Program-made: the position numbers and the translations under genes
Shown here: piece by piece, positions 7,248 through 16,342 of the stretch
How positions within the stretch are numbered: the stretch's first letter is position 1
Layout: every line of letters starts with the position of its first letter
Source: CAYSPT01 sp964432985
GTDB lineage: Bacteria > Muiribacteriota > CAYSPT01
Direction of reading: 5' to 3'
Length of the DNA stretch: 21,542 nt
Assembly: GCA_964432985.1 (NCBI GenBank)
Contig: CAYSPT010000081.1
Span: 1-21,542 of the forward strand
The notes under the pieces: generated by a model
Seen by the model: the letters and a program-made list of their open reading frames with translations, nothing else
What the model was told of the DNA's origin: nothing
The model's database searches: none

Positions 7248-8663
7248 CCCGGGCGATGATGTCGTGGCCCCGGGCATTGGGATGAANNNNNNNNNNNNNN
7301 NNNNNNNNNNNNNNNNNNNNNNNNNNNNNNNNNNNNNNNNNNNNNNNNNNNNNNNNNNNNNNNNNNNNNNNNNNNNNNNNNNNNNNAGGCAGCTGTATAG
7401 CTCCCGGGCGATGATGTCGTGGCCCCGGGCATTGGGATGAATAGGGTCGGCTTTCGGGTCCACGAACAGGTACCCGTCCTTCACCACTTCGAACGCCGGC
7501 ACGATATCCACTGTGACCACATCCATCTCGACGGCAACGCTTCGCATAACGGCATTGTAGAGACGCCCGTCCTGTCCGCAGCGGTAGGCTTCCTGGTCTT
7601 TTGCTTTCTTGAAGTAATCCGAGGCGGTGGTGAAATCACCCCGCTTGCGATACCAGACCCCCAGATAATAGTAGGCTTCACTGTAGTAGGAATCGAGTTT
7701 TACAGCATCTTCAAGCATGGTCTTGATACGCTCCTCAAAACTTTGGTTGGCTTGACCGGGTTTACTGTTACGAGACAATTCGAGTGCCGAGGTAAGCAGG
7801 GCCCGAGCTTTTTGGCGGTCCTTTTCAGAGACCGGTTCAGGGAGGGGAAGATTCACCGGAAACACTACCAGCACTGGTGTTACGCCGCTTTCGCGGGCCA
7901 GGTTTACGATGCCGGTAATATTTTGTTTATAATCTTCGGGGGGAACCCTGCGCTTCCCCGGATAGTAGATGTTGGTCCTGTATTTGTCAAACCCGACGCT
8001 GCCCGTCGAAACCCGGCTGAATGATTTTTCCATCCAGCGGACAAACATGCTTTTGTACAGGATGTTCTTGGTTTCCATCAGAAACGGATTGTGCGTTTCA
8101 AGCTCCCGGTCGGGACGGCCATCGCTGCGGAAAAAACGGTACTTATCCAGATCATTGAGAACATATGATGCGGTAATGAGGTCGGGTTTGAGATCCAGGA
8201 TTTTTTGCTTTAATAGCTTGAGCCCCTGATGGCTGGAGTAGCCTACTACAGCAGCGCTGATAACTTCCACTTTGTCTCCGAACGTATCGCGCAGCAACTC
8301 CTGCAGGCGGGACGGATAGTTCTTGTCCTGCTCCACCCCCCAACCGAAGGTGGGCGAAGCTCCCAGGCAGACAATACGGAACACTCCTTCGGATTTGGAA
8401 GCAGTCAAGTTGACGTTCCTGAAACCCAGGCGGTCTGTTTGTACCTCAACATCCTGAAACCGTACCCGGGCGTTGGTTTTCTGCTTCCACCACAGCTCGG
8501 AGTCCTGGTCGAGAAAAGCCAGGATTTCGTCCAGATGCTCCTCCACAAACCATAACCGGGCGGCCCCTTCGATCCCTAACAGAATCAAAACGGTAAACAT
8601 AAGACATATAATCCTGGCCAGACCGGGACCGATAGGCGTTGTTACTTTTTTTTGAGCAGTCAT
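7189..8663 (-). CDS. Membrane-anchored SGNH hydrolase with TPR insert (crosses a scaffold gap)
   Basis: Removing the duplicated 55 bp plus the 100 N (7232-7386) restores one clean frame of 439 residues ending HDIIARELYSCLEKKG and then LLPGVVHSQ. An N-terminal membrane anchor (about 14-35) precedes an SGNH/GDSL esterase fold. Visible blocks are LGASPTFG with Ser103, the Gly of VVGYSS, YVLNDLD with Asn170, and DPIHPN with Asp406 and His409. A TPR-like helical pair (about 315-355, SEAYYYLGVWYRKRGDFTTA) is inserted between the Asn and Asp/His blocks. Such proteins commonly remove or transfer acyl groups on envelope polysaccharides; the substrate here is unknown. Start ATG 8663 has only a weak ribosome-binding site. 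A related gene without block V is at 19988-21508. Confidence 0.85.
7287..7386. other. Scaffold gap (100 N), probably artefactual
   Basis: The 55 bp before the gap (7232-7286) and the 55 bp after it (7387-7441) are identical. Deleting one copy and the N run leaves the hydrolase gene in frame with an intact C-terminus, so no real sequence is likely to be missing here. Confidence 0.9.
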
Positions 8664-9020
8664 GATGATGCGCCGTGTCGGCAGCCTCTCAACTCCTTAC
8701 TCACCATGATTGTATCATAGTATTACTTCCTTACTACACTTTGAAGGCAGAGGATGGGAAAGTCAGCACTGCAAGGATGCCAGGTAAGATAGTGAGCGTA
8801 GCGTGGAGCGCTAATGAGCATTAGATGCACAATTACAGCACAAAAAATGTATAGCGCCACTTAAACAAAGGGAAAGGTTTCCGAGCAAGATTTCTGAAAA
8901 CGCAGGAAAAATCGAGGGAATCAACCTTTCAACAATTCTGGCATGTCAGTTGCTTGACACATCTTATGGAAACCGGGTATTCGATTGTATTGTCCATGAA
9001 ATGGAAAGGGCGTTTTTACG
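8664..9020. other. 357-bp divergent intergenic region
   Basis: No gene is seen. It separates the start of the SGNH gene (leftward) from the start of the giant gene (rightward) and must hold both promoters. Visible are TATGATACAAT on the minus strand (8709-8719), a possible -10 region for the SGNH gene; a short dyad CTAATG-AG-CATTAG (8811-8824); a GGAAA/TTTCC dyad near 8871-8882; and the TTGACA element listed separately. The stretch from about 8820 to 8950 is A-rich. Confidence 0.6.
8954..8983 (+). promoter_or_regulatory. Possible promoter for the giant membrane protein gene
   Basis: A perfect -35 TTGACA (8954-8959) is followed by GTATTC (17 bp spacing) or TATTCG (18 bp spacing), both poor -10 matches. 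The gene starts about 40 nt further on, after an AAAGGG ribosome-binding site. Confidence 0.35.
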
Positions 9021-12000
9021 ATGAAGAACCATGAAGACCTGGCTTTGCTGCTGCTCAAGCATCTGGCGGCACATCAGCTCGATTCGCAGGAAATAATTCC
9101 GGCCCTCCAGGAACTAACGGAATCAACGGAGGAACCACTGATCCTTACCGAACTTCTGGAGGTGCTTAGAGACGTCCAACTGCCCGCGGTCAAGCGGCTC
9201 CGGTCCGATCTCGTAAAACGTCGACTGAACGATGCCTTCGATTTTTACAATAAGCGTACCTATATGACCGCCGTGGACATTCAATCCTGGCCGTCCTTAC
9301 ACGGACTGCCCGTTCCGCCCCCCGGGTGGTACCGGGAAGAAGGGCTCCTGGCTCAAACCCGTATCCTGGCAAGCCTCCTGAGTGGTTACTACTTTTTAGA
9401 TTCCTGTCCATTGGAACTGCCGTCCATTACCGCCGTGGTCAAAGAGGAACTTCAACAGGCAACGAGCGAGTTTCGTGATTATCCCGGACGCTGGACGGCG
9501 CTGCTTCCCGGGCTTGAAGACGCACCTCAATGGCTGGACAAGGCAGTTTCTGAAGCAAAGTCACGGGTAAAAAACGCGTTGACCGGTATCTTTAGTACAG
9601 CCGGGGCACCCGGTGGCGAGCCTGACGAACCGGCCTCTCTCCTGGATCTGGTGGCGGGAGCGCTCGAAAAGTTTGATGAAGAGGACCTGGTCCTGGAAAC
9701 AGTGTTCGAGCACTGCGGAACTGACGAGGATGACCGCACCGGGCAGCGGGAATTGCTCGACACGCTGCTACAGTGGCCGACGGACAGGGTCGCTGCCACA
9801 CTGGAGGAATACTGCCGGGAGCCATGGGCCAGGGAATACGCATCCGTCCTGCTCATGATGCGCTTCGGAAAGTCATATTTCAAAACCTGGCCGGAATGGA
9901 AAACATGGCTTCAAAAACAGGCTAACGAGAGACGACAGCGCCACGAAACGTTTAAAAACCTGACCGTAAACCGACGGGCAGAGCTCTGTCTTCTCTGGTA
10001 TGAAGAGCAGGAAAACCGTGATCCTCAGCTGTATGAACAGCTGAAGGAACAGGTACGCAAATCGGCGGCTTCCCTGGGAGCGCAGGAATTTATCGACCGT
10101 TGGCACGATCACCTATCACCCGCCGAACACAGGGCACTTTTAAGGCTGGCACAGTCACCCGGTCTGGCCGCACTGGAAACAACACTTAAAGAAGATGTCC
10201 CGGTAGGGGAGACTCCTCCTGTTGTCGGCTCCCCGCCAACAGTTCCTGCCGAGGAAGAAGTCTCTGTCACCCTTGTGAAAGAGCCGGATTCCGAATTGGC
10301 CCAACCGGATTCCGAATCGGCCCAACAACCTGCCGCGGTTAAGGCTCCCCCCCCAACGACAGTACCAATCATAGCCTCGGTTCGCCGGGAACCTTCCTTC
10401 TGGAACGAAACCGTTACGCCCTTCCTATTCGAGTACTGGTACATGGTGGCCGGGTTAGCCATGGTGGTAGTGGGTGCATCGCTGCTGGCTTACTTCACCT
10501 GGGACAAACACTGGATACTGCGCTACACTATCATGCCCACTCTGCTGGCAACGTTCACCATTGCCCTGGGGCAGACGGGCACCTGGCTCGGGAAGCGTTT
10601 CCCCTTCATGAGAACGACAGGAATCATGCTGCAGGGAGCAGCCATCGGGCTGGTGCCCCTCAACTTCATGGTTCTTACCCTGCTCACCCGCGACCAGACT
10701 GTCCCCGGCAAAACCCTGGTCGTACCACTGATGACGGTGCTGCTGCTTGGAGTCTTCGGGGCCGCCCTGCGAAGCTGGTGCCGCTCCGTCCACGCTCATC
10801 TGGCCACCATCCAGGGTGCGACATTGCTGGTCCTCAACATTCTCATCTGCCTGGTACCGCTGAGTCTCATTACGGTGCACGGCAGCACATCCGGTATGAA
10901 CTGGCTGCTGGGGGCAGGTTTCTATTCCGGATTCGTCCTGGCCGCCATCTCGGTGTGGCTGTTTCTCAAGCGCCTCCTGACTCCTGAACTGCTCAAGGAC
11001 CGGGTGGTGCTCTGGTTCTTCGGACTGACAGTGACCGGAACGTTCCTGGAAGTGTTTGCCCTGGTGCACTGGACTCTCGGGCACGTCCCCCGGGCGGTCA
11101 ACTACTCCATCATGACCATCCTGACCGGAGGACTGGTCATCGTGGCGGAACGGTACCTGGCGGGCTCGGGAACCCGGGAGAGCCGCTACGGGGGAGAGTC
11201 ATTCCTCGGGTACGCTTTCATCTTCCTGGGAATCCTGCTGGGAATGGCTTCACCGTCTGTCAGGATCGCTTCGTTTTTTACCGCTGGCACCGTCTGGCTG
11301 TACCAGGCTTCCATGCGCCGCAGCGGCGCCCAGTACGGAATCGGGCACTGCCTGCTGATGCTGGGAGGCGTGTGTATCGGCTTGCTGGAATCGTTTCCTA
11401 AAAGCACCGGCTTGAACGCGCTGCCTCTGTTGGGGCTGGGCATGGCCCTGGGCTTCCGGTTGCTTCAGGAAGCCGCCTACCGCTTGAAAAACGAGCTTCT
11501 GTGGAAAAGCGCCCGGGACTTCCTGCCGGGAATTCTTCTGATCACCGTCCTGGTCAGCGTGGTCTCCCAGATACTGCTCAGATCGAATCCCCTGTCAATC
11601 GGCTCAGTGCTGGTATTGATAGGGCTGGTGCTGGGCTGGAAAGCCGAGAAGGAGCAGCGGCGAGGCTGGATTTACGGCGCCGTCTCTCTGCTGGCCCTGG
11701 CGCTTCCCTACCTGGGCTGTGCCGACATGCTCGGGCTTCACCTCTACCCCAACACCATGGTTTTCGGGCTCAGCGTGTTGTGCCTGTTGTGGCTTGCATT
11801 CCTCAAGATACACGGAAAGGATTTCTGGTTGCAGACCCGCTCCTCGGTCCTGTTCGGGCTCGGTATCCTGGCGTTGTTCTCCATGCTGGTCAGGGTGGGA
11901 CTGGAGCAGTCCGTTTCCGCCGATTACTTCCTGCGCGAATGGATGGACGTCCTGGGGCCGCTCGTCATGACAGCCGTCCTGCTGGCGGCAGCTTACTATT

Positions 12001-15000
12001 CCCGTTCGCTGCTACCGGCGGTAGTAGCGGTTCTGATCACCGTGGTGCTGCTACCAGAGCTTAAGACCTTCCTGACACAGGCGTTTCCGTTTCTGCACTG
12101 GGGAAGCGGTTTCGGAAGCTCCCTGTGGGCACTGGCGGTGGTCCTGGTATGCTTTCCCCTGCGGACCTGGAGGAAGCTTGCTGACCTGCCGGAGGGGGAC
12201 CGGTGGTTCGACGGCACGCCGTTTCCTTTCACCCGCCGCGATCATACGCTGTTCACCTGGCCCCTGGCCGCTACCACCTTGTTCCTGTTGGCCAAGGTGG
12301 ATATCCACAATTTCGGCCGCGCCGTCCTGGTGTGGGGAAACGTCCCGGTAAAAACTGCGCTGGCCCTGGGTGTAACGTCGATAACCTGGCTTCTGCTGGC
12401 GGCGTATTTCCGCAGCCGGCGGTTCGGGTGGGCGGCAGTGCAGTTCAGCTGGATAACACTGCTGTTCTCGTCCTGGTTCCTCTGCGTCAAGGTGTTTCAT
12501 TGTACCCGCAACCAGGTCCCCTTCCTGGTGACCGGCCTGATTATCCAGGGTCTTGGCCTGGCACTCATGGCTCTTCGTGCACGATTCTCCTGGATGGAAG
12601 AAACGCTGATACACCCGCTCAACGGGACGGTGAAGCACGGCGCCTGGATAGTGTCCATCGGCGTCATGTTTTCACTGCTGGTCGGGGCGCCGGTAACGAG
12701 CATCGCCCTGCTCGGCCTCTTCCTGTACGCAGAGCTTATCTGGTACTCGCTGAAGAGCCGCTCCTATCTCCACGGCACGGCGGCGGTGGCCCTGGGAGTA
12801 ACGACGCTTATCGCCTGGCGCTGCCCAGGGACGGATTTTCTCCCCCTGCGGATGACCTGTTGGCACACCCTGACCCCGGTGCTGCTCTTTTCCCTGGCCG
12901 TGTACCTGCTGCGGTTCATCCTCGAATGGCTGGATACACGCTACGAGCGGGTGAAACCGCTACTGCTGCCTCACGTTCTGGGCAGCACCATGTGCACGCT
13001 GGCCGCCGCGGGTTACGCTGCCTTCCACATGCTGTTCTACCATCCCATCGGGCTGACATTACCGCAGCGGGTATTGGTACTGACAACCGTTGCTCTGGCC
13101 GCCAGAATATTCCGCTCCGGTGCACTGGGAGCACTCCTGCTGTTCATGAGTTACCTGTTTGTGCTCATCAGACCGCTTGGCTTCATCAGCGATCCGTTTC
13201 TGCGAACGGCGTTCCTTACCGCTCCCTGGAACCTGGCGTTTTTCAGCTTAATTCTAGCCGCCGTGGGGCAAACCGGAGAGATTGTGACACAGCGGTGGCC
13301 GGCGGTGCTGGCCAGTCGCAAACCGCTGGGAGGCAAATCCGTCCTGCCGACCCAAGCCTACCTGTTCGTCCCGGCGGTATTGATGGCCTGTTTTGCCACG
13401 TTGCGCTACTGGGTAACACCGGTTCTGTTCTCGCAGAAAATCATGCTACTGGTACCCTACCTGGCGGCCCTGACAATGCTGCTGGTCGGCATTTCATGGA
13501 AACGGATTTTCCTGGCGGTGATGGCGGTTCTCACCCTGTGCCTGGCCAACTCCCAGCTCGTGTTCCTCTACCTGGGCGATACTCTTCTTTTGTACGGGTT
13601 GTCCAGGGTCCACCTGATCTGCCTGGGCCTGGTACTGACACTGCTGCAGGGTACCGTGGTGCAACTGCTGCTTATTCGAAACAGGACGGTCAAGCGGTTC
13701 GTTTCCCGGGGAAGTTCGTTTCTGGCCAGCGCAATTCTCATGCTGCTCACCATGTTTTATTTTGCCCATTCCAACCTGGAATTGGTGACGGCACAGCGGT
13801 TTGCCATATCGGGCTTGATGGCGCTGGCCGCCGGTATCTACCTGAGGCGCGCAGCCAGAAGACCTCAAGACAACGAACAGGCACTGGTACCATTTTTCGA
13901 GGGGATGTATCATTTCGGGCTGACTATCACCATCTGGTGTTTTGCCCTGATTTTTCCCTGGTTCCGCAATCCCAACACGGCGCTGATCGCTTTCACTCTG
14001 GTGCCGGTGTTTTTCTATCTCAACGCCGAGTACCGCACGCGGCACAGCAACCGGGAAATTCAGGACACCGCCGTTCATTTCCGCAACTCGGCGGTACTGA
14101 TCGGCAGCGTGATACTCGGACTGTATGTCTTCAGGACCATGTTCCAGATGATCTTCTTCCCCCTTCAACCGGTCCTGACCGCACATTTTCACTTCAACGC
14201 GCCGGTGGTCATCCTGATGGGATTAATGTTTATCAGGCTCCATGCTCTCGGTTCGTCCAGCCTCACCGCGCTATACGGCGGTCTGGCCATGGCTACCGGA
14301 GCTTATTTCGGCATAACCGCCTACCCCGGGCTCTCTCCGTTTGACTACCCGGTGGCGGCGGCCTGGACCGGGATAGTCCTGGTTCATTTCATTGTCCTGT
14401 CCATGATCAGGCGGTCCCCGATCAGGACGATACTGCAGGAGATAGGGCAGATGGACGGTCCCACCTGGCAGTCGTTGAGATCGGTGTGGGGACACGTGCT
14501 CATCTGGGCAGTCCACATCGTGATCCTGGTTGCCCTCACCCGTTGGAACCTCAACACCTACATTTTCGCTCCGCTTCTTATCGGGGCCGCCTCCCTGTTT
14601 GCACACCAGGGAAGCGTCAGTTCCACACGGTTCTACCTGGGTTTGGCGGGACTGCTCGCCGCAGTGGCTGTGCACGCCGATTTTCTCATGCCCAGCTACC
14701 TGGGGAGACTGGACGTTATCTGGGTCATCCTGGGCTTGTGGGCAGCCCTGCTGGCAGGAACACGCCTGATCAACCGCTGGATACCGGTGCAGGTCCCTGA
14801 CCGATGCCACCTGTTGTTATGTATGGTGGCGTTCTTCCACATTCTCTACCACCGTCCCTGGAACCTCTCCGCCCTGGCCGCCATGGCCATAAGCGGAGTG
14901 CTGCTGGCCCTGGTGCCCCGGGAGGACCGCTGGCCTGACAGTACGGGGCAGCGCTGGACGGCCGGAATCCTTCTGACATGGATTCCGTGGATGGCATATT

Positions 15001-16229
15001 TCGGCCAGGTCTATTTTTCCGGGAAAGGCGCCGATGGGATGTTCGACACCTGGCCCGTCCTGGTCCTGGCGGGGACGCTCCTGATCATGGGGTCCCTGGC
15101 CAGGCTTATCTGGAAATACGCAGGGGGGGATGCTAAACAAGACGAGCCTGCACGGGCGCGGTTGATGCACCAGACGCTGACCCTGGTTACCCAGTACGGA
15201 GACGACATCCACCGGGCGCTTCTGACCGTGGTGACATTTATCTGTGTAGTGGTGTTGAACAACCGTTACGGAACCCTGTTTGCTTCCCGGGAGATGGTAG
15301 CGTTTGTCCTGCTCTGGGGTGGAGCAGCGCTGGCCTGGTTTATCGACGGCCGGGACACGTCCTCCACGTGGAAGTTCACCGTGGGGCAGTTGTGCGCCTT
15401 CGGCTTGCTGGTGCTTATCAGACACCAGGTCATGGTGAGCAGCGGTTTATGGAACCATGAATACGATATCTGGGCCAGCCTGTTGATCTCCACCGCCCTG
15501 GCCGGCTCCAGGCCGTGGACCATACGGCAGGACAGAGCCATTCAAAAATCACTGGAAGGGACACTGCTGCTGCTGCCGCTGCTGACGCTGGCATGGGCCG
15601 TGGGGCACCAGGTGAGCACCGATATCGTGCTGGTAACCATCGGGCTTAACAGCCTGCTGTTTTCCTTCCTGGGACGCGGTGACCGGCAGTCCCGTTACAG
15701 CGTCCTGGCCATCTGGGGCTGGGTCGTTTTCATACTGGTGCTGTTCTGGCAGAAACTGGAACTACGGGCGCTTCACGCTTACGTCATCCCCACGGGGCTG
15801 GGCGTGCTGGCCATGCTGCAGATATTCGGGAAAGAACTGGAAAAAGAGACGCGCAACCAGATCAGGATGGTGGTGCTTTTGGCCATGCTGGGTTCCGCCG
15901 GGTACTACGCCCTGGCCGACAACCGCTACCCCATCATGTTCAACCTGACCATGCTCCTGCTGGGCCTGGCCTCCATGGTGCTGGGCAGCATCCTGCGGGT
16001 ACGGCTCTATCTCGTACTGGGATGCACGGGAATCCTGGTTGATCTGGCCTCCATCGTCTACAAGATAGTGATCCAGCTCCAGCGGACTTACCAGATGACC
16101 ATTATCGGCTCTCTGCTGCTGGTGCTCGGCCTCTCAGTGGTGGCGGGATCGGTTTATTACAAAACGCATCGGGAGGAGATAGAGAAGCGGCTCCAGTGCC
16201 TGCGTGAGTGGTTTGGAACCTATGAATGA
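9021..16229 (+). CDS. Giant polytopic membrane protein (2402 aa), DUF2157/DUF2339-like style
   Basis: A single unbroken frame with ATG at 9021 and AAAGGG about 12 nt upstream. Residues 1-390 are soluble, charged and probably helical, with no recognised domain. Residues about 393-453 are a Pro/Ala/Glu-rich linker with a 7-residue duplication (PDSELAQ/PDSESAQ). From about residue 471 to the end there are dozens of hydrophobic helices, by eye of the order of 55-65, joined by very short loops with arginine and lysine at many boundaries. The first helices (YWYMVAGLAMVVVGASLLAYF, then a Gly-rich LQGAAIGLVPLNF segment) and the final block (RVRLYLVLGCTGILVDLAS, then a charged tail ending EWFGTYE) recall DUF2157/DUF2339-type membrane proteins. 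That comes from memory of those families. Usual members are several times shorter. No catalytic or transport motif was recognised, and function is unknown. Confidence 0.9.
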   Translation: MKNHEDLALLLLKHLAAHQLDSQEIIPALQELTESTEEPLILTELLEVLRDVQLPAVKRLRSDLVKRRLNDAFDFYNKRTYMTAVDIQSWPSLHGLPVPPPGWYREEGLLAQTRILASLLSGYYFLDSCPLELPSITAVVKEELQQATSEFRDYPGRWTALLPGLEDAPQWLDKAVSEAKSRVKNALTGIFSTAGAPGGEPDEPASLLDLVAGALEKFDEEDLVLETVFEHCGTDEDDRTGQRELLDTLLQWPTDRVAATLEEYCREPWAREYASVLLMMRFGKSYFKTWPEWKTWLQKQANERRQRHETFKNLTVNRRAELCLLWYEEQENRDPQLYEQLKEQVRKSAASLGAQEFIDRWHDHLSPAEHRALLRLAQSPGLAALETTLKEDVPVGETPPVVGSPPTVPAEEEVSVTLVKEPDSELAQPDSESAQQPAAVKAPPPTTVPIIASVRREPSFWNETVTPFLFEYWYMVAGLAMVVVGASLLAYFTWDKHWILRYTIMPTLLATFTIALGQTGTWLGKRFPFMRTTGIMLQGAAIGLVPLNFMVLTLLTRDQTVPGKTLVVPLMTVLLLGVFGAALRSWCRSVHAHLATIQGATLLVLNILICLVPLSLITVHGSTSGMNWLLGAGFYSGFVLAAISVWLFLKRLLTPELLKDRVVLWFFGLTVTGTFLEVFALVHWTLGHVPRAVNYSIMTILTGGLVIVAERYLAGSGTRESRYGGESFLGYAFIFLGILLGMASPSVRIASFFTAGTVWLYQASMRRSGAQYGIGHCLLMLGGVCIGLLESFPKSTGLNALPLLGLGMALGFRLLQEAAYRLKNELLWKSARDFLPGILLITVLVSVVSQILLRSNPLSIGSVLVLIGLVLGWKAEKEQRRGWIYGAVSLLALALPYLGCADMLGLHLYPNTMVFGLSVLCLLWLAFLKIHGKDFWLQTRSSVLFGLGILALFSMLVRVGLEQSVSADYFLREWMDVLGPLVMTAVLLAAAYYSRSLLPAVVAVLITVVLLPELKTFLTQAFPFLHWGSGFGSSLWALAVVLVCFPLRTWRKLADLPEGDRWFDGTPFPFTRRDHTLFTWPLAATTLFLLAKVDIHNFGRAVLVWGNVPVKTALALGVTSITWLLLAAYFRSRRFGWAAVQFSWITLLFSSWFLCVKVFHCTRNQVPFLVTGLIIQGLGLALMALRARFSWMEETLIHPLNGTVKHGAWIVSIGVMFSLLVGAPVTSIALLGLFLYAELIWYSLKSRSYLHGTAAVALGVTTLIAWRCPGTDFLPLRMTCWHTLTPVLLFSLAVYLLRFILEWLDTRYERVKPLLLPHVLGSTMCTLAAAGYAAFHMLFYHPIGLTLPQRVLVLTTVALAARIFRSGALGALLLFMSYLFVLIRPLGFISDPFLRTAFLTAPWNLAFFSLILAAVGQTGEIVTQRWPAVLASRKPLGGKSVLPTQAYLFVPAVLMACFATLRYWVTPVLFSQKIMLLVPYLAALTMLLVGISWKRIFLAVMAVLTLCLANSQLVFLYLGDTLLLYGLSRVHLICLGLVLTLLQGTVVQLLLIRNRTVKRFVSRGSSFLASAILMLLTMFYFAHSNLELVTAQRFAISGLMALAAGIYLRRAARRPQDNEQALVPFFEGMYHFGLTITIWCFALIFPWFRNPNTALIAFTLVPVFFYLNAEYRTRHSNREIQDTAVHFRNSAVLIGSVILGLYVFRTMFQMIFFPLQPVLTAHFHFNAPVVILMGLMFIRLHALGSSSLTALYGGLAMATGAYFGITAYPGLSPFDYPVAAAWTGIVLVHFIVLSMIRRSPIRTILQEIGQMDGPTWQSLRSVWGHVLIWAVHIVILVALTRWNLNTYIFAPLLIGAASLFAHQGSVSSTRFYLGLAGLLAAVAVHADFLMPSYLGRLDVIWVILGLWAALLAGTRLINRWIPVQVPDRCHLLLCMVAFFHILYHRPWNLSALAAMAISGVLLALVPREDRWPDSTGQRWTAGILLTWIPWMAYFGQVYFSGKGADGMFDTWPVLVLAGTLLIMGSLARLIWKYAGGDAKQDEPARARLMHQTLTLVTQYGDDIHRALLTVVTFICVVVLNNRYGTLFASREMVAFVLLWGGAALAWFIDGRDTSSTWKFTVGQLCAFGLLVLIRHQVMVSSGLWNHEYDIWASLLISTALAGSRPWTIRQDRAIQKSLEGTLLLLPLLTLAWAVGHQVSTDIVLVTIGLNSLLFSFLGRGDRQSRYSVLAIWGWVVFILVLFWQKLELRALHAYVIPTGLGVLAMLQIFGKELEKETRNQIRMVVLLAMLGSAGYYALADNRYPIMFNLTMLLLGLASMVLGSILRVRLYLVLGCTGILVDLASIVYKIVIQLQRTYQMTIIGSLLLVLGLSVVAGSVYYKTHREEIEKRLQCLREWFGTYE
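10284..10325. repeat. Two in-frame 21-bp units in the giant gene's linker
   Basis: Units at 10284-10304 and 10305-10325 differ by one base and encode PDSELAQ and PDSESAQ in the proline-rich linker between the soluble and membrane parts. Confidence 0.85.
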
Positions 16230-16336
16230 TTAAGAGAGTAAGGCTGATTTATAGAGTAAGCATAATGCAGAAAGTAAGCATAATGCAGAAAGTAAGCATA
16301 ATGCAGAAAGTAAGGCTGATGCAGAAAGGATGGTGA
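16226..16336 (+). CDS. Mini-ORF of six hexapeptide repeats, ATGA-coupled to the giant gene
   Basis: ATG at 16226 overlaps the giant gene's TGA (16227-16229) in the classic ATGA arrangement. The frame then runs 36 codons to TGA at 16334-16336, 6 nt before the next start. After Met1 the peptide consists of six hexamers: IKRVRL, IYRVSI, MQKVSI, MQKVSI, MQKVRL and MQKGW. It is strongly basic. The repeats are 18 nt long, so the frame is kept in every unit. It could be a translated leader that couples ribosomes to the next gene, or simply an untranslated repeat that happens to be open. No separate ribosome-binding site is evident. No homologue is recognised. Confidence 0.35.
   Translation: MIKRVRLIYRVSIMQKVSIMQKVSIMQKVRLMQKGW
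16229..16336. repeat. Six tandem 18-nt units between the giant gene and its neighbour
   Basis: Units start at 16229, 16247, 16265, 16283, 16301 and 16319. The third and fourth are identical, and the rest are degenerate around an AGAAAGTAAG/AGAGTAAG core. The array fills almost the whole gap between two genes and supplies the AAAGGATGG ribosome-binding site of the downstream gene at its end. Confidence 0.9.
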
Positions 16337-16342
16337 TTCACA

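Noticed and set aside
12203..14344. A 713-codon open frame on the plus strand in another frame, inside the giant gene
   Set aside because: It is rich in Arg, Gly, Pro and His, has no domain-like or hydrophobic pattern and no ribosome-binding site. It is a by-product of GC-rich codon use in the overlapping membrane protein gene.
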